A stretch of 6,696 bases of DNA from Coriobacteriales bacterium (GCA_031286975.1 JAITTM010000032.1:1-6696), one strand, 5' to 3'; shown: positions 1 through 5,697, counted from the stretch's first letter. A program made the numbers and translations. The notes: a model not told the origin generated them from the sequence alone.

Positions 1-213
1 GTGCTGACGGCGGGCGGCTTCACGCCGTTGGCCGCGCTGAGCTTCATGGTGTTCTGCCTGCTGTACATCCCCTGCATGGCGGCGGTTGCCACCCTCAAAA
101 AGGAGTTCAACTCCTGGAAGTGGGTGCTGTTCCAGGCAATCTATGCCACCGGTGTCGCCTACGTGGTGGCGCTGCTGGTGTACCAAGTGGGTAGCCTGTT
201 GGGATTTGCGTAG
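1..213 (+). CDS. feoB: Ferrous iron transporter FeoB, C-terminal end (partial)
   Basis: This is the last 70 codons of a gene that begins before the window; the GTG at base 1 is probably an internal codon. The translation matches the C-terminal membrane region of FeoB, the inner-membrane GTP-dependent Fe(II) importer. It contains the family-typical stretch [20 protein letters not shown] (residues about 11-30), then a charged KKEFNSWKW linker and a final hydrophobic helix (about residues 45-67). The FCLLYIPC segment with its two cysteines is characteristic of the FeoB core. The G domain and most transmembrane helices lie upstream and cannot be seen. The gene ends with TAG only 8 bp before the next ORF, so co-transcription with the following two genes is likely. 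Family assignment is from recognition of the conserved tail. Confidence 0.9.
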   Translation: MLTAGGFTPLAALSFMVFCLLYIPCMAAVATLKKEFNSWKWVLFQAIYATGVAYVVALLVYQVGSLLGFA

Positions 214-221
214 AAAGCCGT

Positions 222-425
222 ATGGGCATGGGTGAATTTATAGCGATAGCGGCACTCATAGTGGCAGCGGCAATCATCGTGGTCAAGCTGCGCGCTGCCG
301 TCAAAGGCAGGAATGTCACAGGTTGCTGTGAAGATTGCTCTGGCTGTTCACTTTCAGCCCCGCTTTCTGCTAGCATTGACGAGGAAGAAAACCCCACGGG
401 TCACGAGACGAAGGGCAGCAGGTGA
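222..425 (+). CDS. FeoB-associated Cys-rich membrane protein
   Basis: A 67-residue protein directly follows feoB. One N-terminal transmembrane helix (about residues 5-23, Ile/Ala/Val rich) is followed by a short basic stretch (KLRAAVKGR) and a cysteine cluster GCCEDCSGC (Cys 35, 36, 39, 42). This layout of one helix, then basic residues, then CC-x2-C-x2-C, is that of the small FeoB-associated Cys-rich proteins (Pfam PF12669-type). These sit beside FeoB in many anaerobes and are thought to help with iron handling at the membrane; their biochemical role is not established. The C-terminal tail (about 45-67) is polar and acidic-to-basic and looks disordered. The start is ATG 222; an in-frame ATG two codons later (228) is an equally possible start because neither has a strong SD. 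The TGA stop overlaps the GTG start of the next gene. Confidence 0.8.
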   Translation: MGMGEFIAIAALIVAAAIIVVKLRAAVKGRNVTGCCEDCSGCSLSAPLSASIDEEENPTGHETKGSR

Positions 426-802
426 GCAGAACCCTCACAGCGGCAAACGAGGACTACCTCGAGGCTATCTATCAGTTGGGTGGCGCCGATGGCGCTGTTC
501 GTTCGGTTGATATCGCCGCAAAGCTCAGCGTCTCCAAGGCGAGTGTCAACAAGGCCGTCGCCACCCTCAAGCAGGCGGGTTTTGTGGAGCAGCCCTACTA
601 CGGCGACGTGACGCTCACCAAGGCAGGCGCGACCTATGCCGCAAGTGTGTTGGAGCGCCATCACGTGCTCTACCACTTTTTGCTGGATGTTTTGGGCGTT
701 GAGCCCCAGGTCGCGGAAGACGAGGCCTGCCAGATGGAGCACGCCATCAGCGATGACACCCTCGTCCGCCTCACCGCCCACCTCAAAGAATACGTGCAAT
801 AG
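422..802 (+). CDS. DtxR/MntR-family metal-dependent transcriptional repressor
   Basis: A 126-residue regulator with the two-domain MntR-like plan and no SH3 extension. A winged helix-turn-helix lies at about residues 5-65: an EDYLEAIYQL helix, then VDIAAKLSVSKASVNKAVATL as the recognition region, then a wing around YYGDVTLT. A helical dimerisation and metal-binding domain follows at about 70-120, with RHHVLYHFLL and DEACQMEHAISD. Likely metal ligands by family comparison are Asp11, Glu14, His80/81, Cys103, Glu106 and His107. Asp11/Glu14 resemble MntR, whereas the Cys-x2-Glu-His motif resembles DtxR/IdeR. Members sense Fe(II) or Mn(II) and repress uptake genes when metal is plentiful; here feoB is the obvious target, by inference from linkage. 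The GTG start at 422 overlaps the previous TGA (GTGA), a sign of translational coupling. The operon promoter and operator lie outside the window. Confidence 0.85.
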   Translation: MSRTLTAANEDYLEAIYQLGGADGAVRSVDIAAKLSVSKASVNKAVATLKQAGFVEQPYYGDVTLTKAGATYAASVLERHHVLYHFLLDVLGVEPQVAEDEACQMEHAISDDTLVRLTAHLKEYVQ

Positions 803-808
803 TCGATT

Positions 809-854
809 TTGAGGGGATCGAATATGCAAACAGCTGGCCCAAAATCCCTCTCAA
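809..854 (+). promoter_or_regulatory. Imperfect inverted repeat that could sequester an SD
   Basis: TTGAGGGGA at 809-817 can pair with TCCCTCTCAA at 845-854 (nine pairs with one bulged base), closing a loop of 27 bases. The left arm contains the only good ribosome-binding site before the 865-1569 gene. No T-tract follows, so a terminator is unlikely. Its regulatory role is inferred. Confidence 0.3.
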
Positions 855-868
855 GCAAAAGCCGATGA
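824..868 (+). CDS. Possible 14-codon leader ORF coupled to the next gene
   Basis: ATG 824 opens a 14-codon frame (MQTAGPKSLSSKSR) that ends with TGA at 866-868. The stop overlaps the ATG at 865 of the downstream membrane protein (ATGA). A GAGGGG Shine-Dalgarno-like sequence at 811-816 lies 7 bases before this ATG, whereas the ATG at 865 has no convincing SD of its own. This arrangement fits a leader peptide that delivers ribosomes to the downstream start. The SD region (809-817) is also nearly complementary to 845-854, so a hairpin could hide it. No homologue is recognised; it may be a chance ORF. Confidence 0.3.
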   Translation: MQTAGPKSLSSKSR

Positions 869-1569
869 ATATCATCCTCAAAATCGTGCTGCTCAGTCTG
901 CTGAGCATCGGTATCCTCGTTGCCACCATTGTTGCGGCGCTAGCCTTCAAAAATACCACCGTCGGTTTGCTTGTGGGGCTCATCGGTTCCGTCGCCTTTC
1001 TTGCCGTGCTTGGCTACCTTGTGTATTCGCCCATACATTTTGCGCTCGAAAAAAACAGGTCATACGAGCGATACGCCATCGAGCACGGCTGGTTGTATGA
1101 GAAAGCCCAGGCACGAGCCTATGTGCACTATTCCAGGGTTCCCAAAGTATCCATAACCTTTGACCCAGGAGATGTGCTCACCAAAGAGTTCAATCAGTTG
1201 ATGCGTGAGAAAACCGGCAACCTGCTTGGCCGCAATCCCTACATCGAGCGGTTTGCGCCATTCGTTATCTACCCATTCATGTATGGCACCAACAAAGGCG
1301 TCATCAACGTAGTGTCGGGCGTCTATAGAGGGTATGAGTTCAATGCCTTCACCTATTTTACGATGATAGGTGGGTGGGTCACCTTTGGGATAATTGCTCT
1401 CAAATCGATTGCATACAAAGACGACAAACCAAAGGTTTTGGAGAATAGCGTACGATGTGAGAGCGGGTATCTGTATACCGTGGAGCAAAGCATGCTGAAA
1501 GTCGAGCACATTATCCCAACGCTCGATGAGCTCATACGGATTGATCGTCAATCGGTCTTCTCCCCATAA
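865..1569 (+). CDS. Membrane protein of unknown function (234 aa)
   Basis: I do not recognise this gene at family level. The protein has two adjacent N-terminal transmembrane helices (about residues 5-28 and 32-55) joined by a short FKNTT turn, then a soluble domain of about 175 residues. The soluble part contains ERYAIEHGWLYE, a repeatedly aromatic central region (PYIERFAPFVIYPFMYGT) and VVSGVYRGYEFNAFTYF near residues 150-166. The GxYRGxxFxAFxY pattern recalls uncharacterised actinobacterial proteins with two N-terminal helices and a cytosolic beta-rich domain, but this is weak similarity by eye. A further hydrophobic patch at about 167-182 may be a buried strand rather than a helix. ATG 865 is the only plausible start in frame; it lacks an SD and overlaps the stop of a short leader ORF. 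The gene follows the iron regulator by 62 bp on the same strand, so it could be read from the feo operon. Codon use is similar to its neighbours but slightly richer in A+T. Confidence 0.7.
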   Translation: MNIILKIVLLSLLSIGILVATIVAALAFKNTTVGLLVGLIGSVAFLAVLGYLVYSPIHFALEKNRSYERYAIEHGWLYEKAQARAYVHYSRVPKVSITFDPGDVLTKEFNQLMREKTGNLLGRNPYIERFAPFVIYPFMYGTNKGVINVVSGVYRGYEFNAFTYFTMIGGWVTFGIIALKSIAYKDDKPKVLENSVRCESGYLYTVEQSMLKVEHIIPTLDELIRIDRQSVFSP

Positions 1570-1573
1570 AGGC

Positions 1574-1698
1574 GGAAGGCCCGGTGGAGGGACCGGACCT
1601 TCCTACAAGGAGGGGATGCGACGCTACATTTGCGTCGGTCTGCGTGAAACCGAGTCTTTCACGCAGGTGCAAAAGAGGAGGGGATAACCTTTTTGCAC
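1574..1698. ncRNA. Candidate structured RNA: four tandem hairpins with SD/anti-SD-like motifs
   Basis: Four consecutive inverted repeats fill this gap. (1) 1574-1585 pairs with 1592-1603, 12 bp with one mismatch. (2) 1619-1624 pairs with 1632-1637, 6 bp perfect. (3) 1640-1649 pairs with 1657-1666, 10 bp perfect. (4) 1667-1674 pairs with 1691-1698, 8 bp perfect. The 10-mer AGGAGGGGAT occurs twice (1608-1617 and 1676-1685), and GGAGGG fills the loop of hairpin 1 (1586-1591), so all three copies fall in loops or linkers. Read on the minus strand they become ATCCCCTCCT and CCCTCC, nearly the 16S anti-SD sequence, as in C-rich-loop regulatory RNAs. On the minus strand a CATAAT -10-like box (1711-1706) would start transcription near 1699, at the edge of hairpin 4. 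On the plus strand, TTGATC (1541-1546) with CATAAA (1565-1570) is an alternative promoter, making it a possible truA leader. There is no strong T-tract on either side. Strand and function are unproven, and no known Rfam family is recognised. Confidence 0.4.
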
Positions 1699-1791
1699 AA
1701 CAACCATTATGACGGGTGCACATAGAGAACGTGTGACAGCTGCGTGAAGAGATTGTGTAAAAATGCGCTCTTTGTCGCAAAACCGACACTT

Positions 1792-1820
1792 TTGTCAGGT
1801 TTTCGTCAGAATGGTAAGCT
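1792..1820 (+). promoter_or_regulatory. Putative truA promoter
   Basis: TTGTCA (1792-1797) and TAAGCT (1815-1820) are separated by 17 bp. A TG at 1812-1813 makes an extended -10. Transcription would start around 1827, giving a leader of about 25 nt before ATG 1852. The -35 is 5/6 and the -10 is 3/6 to consensus. Confidence 0.4.
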
Positions 1821-1851
1821 AGGAGGATATCAAAACCAGAGCGGAGGGCTC

Positions 1852-2754
1852 ATGACTGCGGAGAAAACCGCGCACAGCAACACGCACAGCAACACGCACG
1901 AAGGCGCACGCAGCAGCGCGCACAGCACCACGCGCACCAGTACCTGCGAAGCGCGGATCAGCGCCGCCGCGCACGAAGGCGCACGCAGCAGCGTGTTGGC
2001 GCTCACGCTGTCCTACGAGGGCACCTGCTACCATGGCTTTGCCCGCCAACCCAGCACGCTGACCGTTCAGGGCGAGCTTGAGCTTGCGTTGCAGGTTCTG
2101 CTGCGGCGCGAGGTGCTCACGGTTTGTGCGGGGCGCACCGACGCAGGAGTGCACGGGCTGGGGCAGGTTGTGTCCTTTGAGGTTGCCGAGCAGGAGCTTG
2201 AGGGGCGCTCGCTTGAGAAGTTGCAGCGCTCGCTTAATGCGCTCACGCCCGCCGACATCGTGGTGCGCAGACTGGAGCAGAAACCCGCGGGTTTCTCCGC
2301 ACGATTTAACGCGGTGGAGCGCGAGTATCGCTACCGCATCGTGACCGGATCCGTGCCGCCGGTGTTTTTGGCAAAGTATGCCTGGTGGCTGCCGCTACAG
2401 GTGCCGCTGGACGTGACCGCCATGCGCGAGGCAGCGCTCCTGCTGCTGGGAGAGCACGACTTCAGCTCGTTTTGCGTCAAGGAGTCCATCAAAGGCAAAT
2501 CGCCCGTGCGCACCCTGACGATGCTGCATCTTTTTGGCGCCGACCACCTGGGGGAGCATTGCACGGTTGTGCAGGTGTGCGGCAACGCCTTTTTGCAGTC
2601 GATGGTGCGCGTGATTGTGGGGAGCTTGGTCGAGGTAGGTCTGCGCAACAAGCCGCCGGAGTGGATAGGCGAGGTGCTCGCGGCACACGATCGCTCCCGT
2701 GCTGGCCAGACCGCCCCGCCGCAGGGGCTCACGCTGTGGGAGGTCAGGTACTAG
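1852..2754 (+). CDS. truA: tRNA pseudouridine synthase A
   Basis: TruA isomerises uridines 38-40 in the anticodon arm of many tRNAs. Family motifs appear in order: LTLSYEGTCYHGFARQP (start of the catalytic core), GRTDAGVHG with the catalytic Asp97, FSARFNAVEREYRYRI, HDFSSFC, the conserved FLQSMVRVIVGSLVEVG, and the closing AGQTAPPQGLTLWEVRY. The core is of normal length. From ATG 1852 the protein is 300 residues and carries about 47 extra N-terminal residues rich in Ser, Thr, His, Ala and Arg, with the peptide HEGARSS present twice. ATG 1852 is chosen for its upstream GGAGGG and a plausible promoter. GTG 1993, which would begin MLALTLSYEG and give the canonical 253 residues, is a serious alternative but has only a distant GAAGG. 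Frame upstream of 1852 is open to 1744 but has no reason to be translated. The TAG stop is contributed partly by an inserted repeat element, and the gene is otherwise intact. Confidence 0.93.
   Translation: MTAEKTAHSNTHSNTHEGARSSAHSTTRTSTCEARISAAAHEGARSSVLALTLSYEGTCYHGFARQPSTLTVQGELELALQVLLRREVLTVCAGRTDAGVHGLGQVVSFEVAEQELEGRSLEKLQRSLNALTPADIVVRRLEQKPAGFSARFNAVEREYRYRIVTGSVPPVFLAKYAWWLPLQVPLDVTAMREAALLLLGEHDFSSFCVKESIKGKSPVRTLTMLHLFGADHLGEHCTVVQVCGNAFLQSMVRVIVGSLVEVGLRNKPPEWIGEVLAAHDRSRAGQTAPPQGLTLWEVRY
1895..1993 (+). repeat. Perfect 24-bp direct repeat inside the truA 5' extension
   Basis: Bases 1895-1918 and 1970-1993 are identical over 24 nt and lie 75 bp (25 codons) apart, so both encode HEGARSS in the same frame. 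Just upstream, a 12-bp unit (CACAGCAACACG) is repeated in tandem at 1873-1896, encoding HSNT twice. The whole stretch looks like recent repeat expansion at the 5' end of truA. Confidence 0.85.
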
Positions 2755-2914
2755 TGCCCTGTAACAGCTAAAAATGTACAGGGTCGCGCCGGACATATTT
2801 CGTAGTGCAAGGCGTCCGACCGAGCACTACTGTACGTAATGTGAAAAAGGACAACGCAGCAATGCGGAATATGAACAAGAGACTCTGTACATTTTTAGCT
2901 GTTACAGGGCACTA
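2752..2914. mobile_element. MITE-like element with 30-bp perfect terminal inverted repeats
   Basis: Bases 2752-2781 and 2885-2914 are perfect inverted repeats of 30 bp, extending to 34 bp (2752-2785 / 2881-2914) with one mismatch. The outer bases read TAGTGCCCTG and CAGGGCACTA. If the terminal TA on each side is a target duplication, the element is 159 bp (2754-2912) with 28-bp TIRs, as for MITEs mobilised by IS630/Tc1-type transposases. Removing it with one TA restores TAC-TAA, a TAA stop for truA. The interior holds no ORF of note but has further inverted similarity: GTAGTGC (2802-2808) with GCACTAC (2824-2830), and 2794-2802 with 2865-2873 (8/9). It lies between convergent truA and the amidotransferase gene and may fold into a strong hairpin in transcripts from both. 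The family name is inferred, and no transposase is present. Confidence 0.75.
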
Positions 2915-2999
2915 ACCGAGGGCGCCATCTGGATTGGGAGAATACCGGGCGCAGGCAGCTCGAACTTCTCACAAGGTGCAGGACTGTGCTGTGGGATCG

Positions 3000-3860
3000 C
3001 TACTGGCAGGCCTTGATCAGCGCCCGTGCCAGTACGTCGATGGTGCCTTTCTGTCCGCAGAGTTCTTCCACGGTGGGCAGCGTGGTGTTGGCTCGCATCG
3101 CATCGGGGTAGGGCACGTCCAGCAGGTATTCAGGGTGCCACTGCACGCCCACAAAGAAGCGCCTGCTAGGAGCCTCCAGCGACTCGATCACGCCGTCGGG
3201 GCAGATGCCCCCAACGACGAGGCCGCTGGCAACACGACGTACCGCCTGATGATGCATCGAGTTCACATACAGTGTGAAAGGCGAGGCGTCCCGGTGCCCA
3301 AAGAGCCGCGCGAGGGTGCTTGCGGGCACCACCTCAACGGTATGCGAAGGCGTGGAGTAGTTGCCGTCCTGCGCGTGATCGACCTCGCAGAAGTGGGGGA
3401 TTATCGACTCAAGAGCGCCCGACTGTCTGCCCTCACCGATGTCTTGGAACAGCGTGCCGCCCAGTGCCACGTTCATCATCTGCATGCCGCGACAGATGCC
3501 CAGCGTGGGCACGTCGTGCTCAAAGGCGTAGCGCACCAGCTCGACCTCCAGCACGTCGCGCTCAGGTGTCAGGCCGCCCAGCGTGGACGAGGGTGGGTCG
3601 CTGGTATAGAGCGTGGGGTTGATGTCGTGGCCGCCCACAAGAAAGAAGCCATCAAGCAGCGGGAGCAGCTGCGCGAACTTTGCTACATTGCGCAGGAGGG
3701 GCAGCACCAGCGGTATCCCACCGGCGCGCTCGATGCTGTCAAGGTAGCGTGCTTGCACCAACACGGCGGGTGCCTTGCCCTCGTGGGTATCGAGCAGCGG
3801 AACAACGCCGATGAGCGGCTGCATTGTGCGAATCATCTGTTGTTTGAGCGTGTCAGTCAT
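3000..3860 (-). CDS. Class I glutamine amidotransferase-like gamma-glutamyl hydrolase (PuuD/peptidase C26 family)
   Basis: A 286-residue protein of the peptidase C26 family (PF07722 type). Characterised relatives such as PuuD hydrolyse gamma-glutamyl-GABA to glutamate and GABA, or cleave other gamma-glutamyl compounds, in the cytoplasm. Visible motifs are PLIGVVPLLD at the N-terminus, GFFLVGGHDINP (about 71-82), the nucleophile elbow GICRGMQMMNVALGG with Cys123, VNSMHHQAV (about 199-207), and GVQWHPE with His242 and Glu244 completing the triad. All catalytic residues are intact. The start is taken as ATG at 3860-3858, giving a family-typical length. In-frame ATGs at residues 9 and 13 are possible, and no clear SD precedes any of them. 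Frame open further upstream (to 4211) runs antisense through the divergent gene and is rejected. No putrescine-degradation partners are adjacent, so the physiological substrate is not deduced. Confidence 0.88.
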   Translation of the reverse strand: MTDTLKQQMIRTMQPLIGVVPLLDTHEGKAPAVLVQARYLDSIERAGGIPLVLPLLRNVAKFAQLLPLLDGFFLVGGHDINPTLYTSDPPSSTLGGLTPERDVLEVELVRYAFEHDVPTLGICRGMQMMNVALGGTLFQDIGEGRQSGALESIIPHFCEVDHAQDGNYSTPSHTVEVVPASTLARLFGHRDASPFTLYVNSMHHQAVRRVASGLVVGGICPDGVIESLEAPSRRFFVGVQWHPEYLLDVPYPDAMRANTTLPTVEELCGQKGTIDVLARALIKACQ

Positions 3861-3872
3861 AGTCGCTATAGG
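3844..3872 (+). promoter_or_regulatory. Putative promoter of the DUF1461 gene, overlapping the divergent gene start
   Basis: TTGAGC (3844-3849) and TATAGG (3867-3872), each 4/6 to consensus, are separated by exactly 17 bp. Transcription would begin near 3879, leaving about 7 nt before ATG 3886, so the mRNA would be nearly leaderless. This agrees with the absence of an SD. The -35 lies inside the first codons of the minus-strand gene. Confidence 0.4.
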
Positions 3873-3885
3873 GTACACTAATCGC

Positions 3886-4716
3886 ATGAAACCTGCACAC
3901 AAAAACACAAGGCGCTCACCCTCAAGGGTCAAGCTCGCTCCGCAGGGCAAAGCCGCAGAAAAGACGGGTGCCAAACAAGCTAAAGCTGCGGATAAGACCG
4001 GGGCCACCCAACGGGCCAAAGCCGCCCAGAAAACAGGTGCCGCCCAAAGGATCAAGGCGCCACAGCTGCCCAGTGCGCCACGGGCTTTTAGCGTGCTTGC
4101 CTCGATTGTGCTGGCGCTCTGGTTGGTGGGTGCCTCCTTTATGGTGGTGCTGAGCCCGCCGGTCACCCACGGGCTCGCCTCGGTGTTTGTTGATACCCAA
4201 AACTCGGTCAAGTCGCATGATTATCTGGTGCGGATCGCTGACGATGCGCGCTCCTTTGCCGCGGGAGACGACTCGGTTGAGTTGCCGCTCGGTACCGACG
4301 AGCGCGTGGCCTTTACACCTGAGGTGATTGAGCATCTGCTGGATGTGCGCGTGGTGTTTTTGGCGGCGCAGTTGCTGACGGCGCTGCTCACCGTGGCGCT
4401 GGTGGTGCTGTTTGTGGTGGCGGTGCGACGCTGGGGAGCAGTCTCGCTCAAAAGCGTGCTGCGCACAGGCGGCATCATCCCCTGGGCGCTGGCCGTGGTG
4501 TTGGTCGTTGTGGGCATGCTGAGTTTTGAGGCGCTGTTCACCGCGATGCACCAACTGCTCTTTGCGGCGGGCACCTGGACCTTTAGCTACGACTCGCTGC
4601 TCATCTGCGCGCTTCCCTTCGATTTTTGGGTGGGCTGCGCCGTGGTGTGGGCGGTAGCGCTCATAGTGCTCTGTGCTGTCAGCGTCATCACCAGCATCGT
4701 GCTCAAGAGAAGGTAG
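3886..4716 (+). CDS. TIGR01906/DUF1461 family integral membrane protein
   Basis: A 276-residue membrane protein with four predicted helices (about residues 68-90, 157-181, 196-219 and 245-272). Family-like features are the loop motif FTPEVIEHLLDV (about 143-154) between helices 1 and 2, and MHQLLFAAGTWTFSYDSLLI followed by LPFDFW (about 221-248), matching the F/M-H-x4-F-x3-W-F and D-x-L-I pattern of TIGR01906. The function of the family is unknown; it is common in Gram-positive bacteria. The cytoplasmic N-terminus is unusual. Residues 22-56 hold three imperfect 11-12-residue repeats of the form KAA(E/D/Q)KTGA, giving a long basic, Ala-rich, probably disordered tail. ATG 3886 is chosen because it begins after the divergent gene and follows a 17-bp-spaced promoter; no SD is visible. 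Upstream in-frame sequence to 3775 is antisense to the amidotransferase gene and is not included. The first helix could also act as a signal anchor. Confidence 0.82.
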   Translation: MKPAHKNTRRSPSRVKLAPQGKAAEKTGAKQAKAADKTGATQRAKAAQKTGAAQRIKAPQLPSAPRAFSVLASIVLALWLVGASFMVVLSPPVTHGLASVFVDTQNSVKSHDYLVRIADDARSFAAGDDSVELPLGTDERVAFTPEVIEHLLDVRVVFLAAQLLTALLTVALVVLFVVAVRRWGAVSLKSVLRTGGIIPWALAVVLVVVGMLSFEALFTAMHQLLFAAGTWTFSYDSLLICALPFDFWVGCAVVWAVALIVLCAVSVITSIVLKRR

Positions 4717-4808
4717 CAAGAACCGCGTGGCGTCCTGCGCGCGCCGCCACGCTCAAGCCAAGCGGGCCTTGTGAAGGGAGAAAGTAGCAAGAGCCGCGTG
4801 GCATCCTG
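4707..4808. repeat. Duplicated 31-bp segment and hairpin after the DUF1461 gene
   Basis: Bases 4707-4737 and 4778-4808 match at 28 of 31 positions, 71 bp apart. The first copy includes the final codons and TAG of the DUF1461 gene. GCGTGGCG (4725-4732) and CGCCACGC (4745-4752) form a perfect 8-bp hairpin with a 12-nt loop just after the stop. No T-tract follows, so it is at best a weak or factor-dependent terminator. The rest of the 183-bp gap between these convergent genes (to 4899) shows only a 7-bp inverted repeat, CACTCCC/GGGAGTG, near 4840-4870. Confidence 0.6.
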
Positions 4809-4899
4809 ATGCTGATCGACAGCCTGCTGGGTTGTTGCCTCCCACTCCCCGCTCCGGATGCCAGGGAGTGCATGCTGTTCAGGGCGGGCTGGTGAGTCG

Positions 4900-5697
4900 T
4901 TACGCCCCGATTTTCTCCCCGATGAAGCGCTCGGCATTGCGCAGGAGCATCTGCTCGTTGGCGGCGGCGCTGAAGCCCAAGGAGCGAAAGTGTGCCAGTT
5001 CGTCCGCTGGATCCCACATGGGGTAGTCGCTTCCAAAGAGGATGCGGTTGTAGCCGTAGATCTCGATGAGCTCGCGCGCGCGGCGGTCGCCCAAAAAGGG
5101 AATCGAGCTCGACACATCCAAAAAGCAGCGCTCGTCCTCCAGATATTCCAACGCGAGGTCGAAGACCGACCAGCCGCCAAAGTGCGCGGCATTCACCACC
5201 AGGTGCGGAAAGGCGTGCAGCAGCTCCTTGAGGCGGCGGGGATGCGAGTGGTCGTAGCGGTAGTCGCCCATGTGGATGACAATGGGCAAGCGCCCCTCGA
5301 TAGCCTCATACAGGGGCATCAGCCGCGGATCGTCGAGGTCGACCGTCTGCGAATCGGGGTGCAGCTTGAAGCCCTTGAGCCCCAAGGCGATGCAACGCTC
5401 GACCTCGCCCTTGATGTCCTCGAAGTCCGGGTGCATGGTGGCAAAGCCGATGAACTCGGGGTGCAGCGTTGCCTGCTCGGCAATGAAGTCGTTTATGCTT
5501 GCCACCGTGCCCGCCTTGAGGGCAACGGAGTACACGATAAAGTTACTGATGTCGCTCCGCTCTGTAACGCTCAGAAGGTTCTGGGCCGACCCGTCGCCAC
5601 CACCCATGCGCAGGGCGTAGAAGTCGCCCACACTTTGCACAGCGCGCTCAGCGATCTTCTCGGGGTAGATATGGCAATGGGCATCGACGATATTCAT
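4900..5697 (-). CDS. Amidohydrolase family (Amidohydro_2-type) metal-dependent hydrolase
   Basis: A 265-residue TIM-barrel hydrolase of the amidohydrolase superfamily, resembling PF04909 members. Motifs in order are the N-terminal VDAHCHIYP with the metal-binding H-x-H pair (His7, His9), GLKGFKLHPD (about 107-115), PIVIHMGDY with His142, VNAAHFGGW with His172, and ILFGSDYPMWDP with the catalytic Asp224. The conserved metal and catalytic positions are therefore present. Relatives act as decarboxylases or hydrolases on diverse small molecules, and the substrate cannot be told from sequence. ATG 5697 is chosen because it places the H-x-H motif at the usual position. A weak AAGAAAG lies upstream. 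Open frame further upstream runs into palindromic repeats and the tRNA gene and is rejected. The gene is monocistronic in appearance and converges on the DUF1461 gene. Confidence 0.87.
   Translation of the reverse strand: MNIVDAHCHIYPEKIAERAVQSVGDFYALRMGGGDGSAQNLLSVTERSDISNFIVYSVALKAGTVASINDFIAEQATLHPEFIGFATMHPDFEDIKGEVERCIALGLKGFKLHPDSQTVDLDDPRLMPLYEAIEGRLPIVIHMGDYRYDHSHPRRLKELLHAFPHLVVNAAHFGGWSVFDLALEYLEDERCFLDVSSSIPFLGDRRARELIEIYGYNRILFGSDYPMWDPADELAHFRSLGFSAAANEQMLLRNAERFIGEKIGA

Noticed and set aside
1574..1603. Intrinsic terminator for the 234-aa membrane gene
   Set aside because: The stem is strong but is followed by TACAAGG on the plus strand, with no T-tract.
1744..1851. In-frame upstream extension of truA
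   Set aside because: It would run through the likely promoter and SD, and its residues have no similarity to TruA.
2934..3881. Long plus-strand frame opposite the amidotransferase
   Set aside because: It is a shadow of the minus-strand gene, which has intact catalytic motifs.
3861..4211. Upstream extension of the amidotransferase on the minus strand
   Set aside because: It runs antisense through the divergent DUF1461 gene and is not needed for the catalytic domain.
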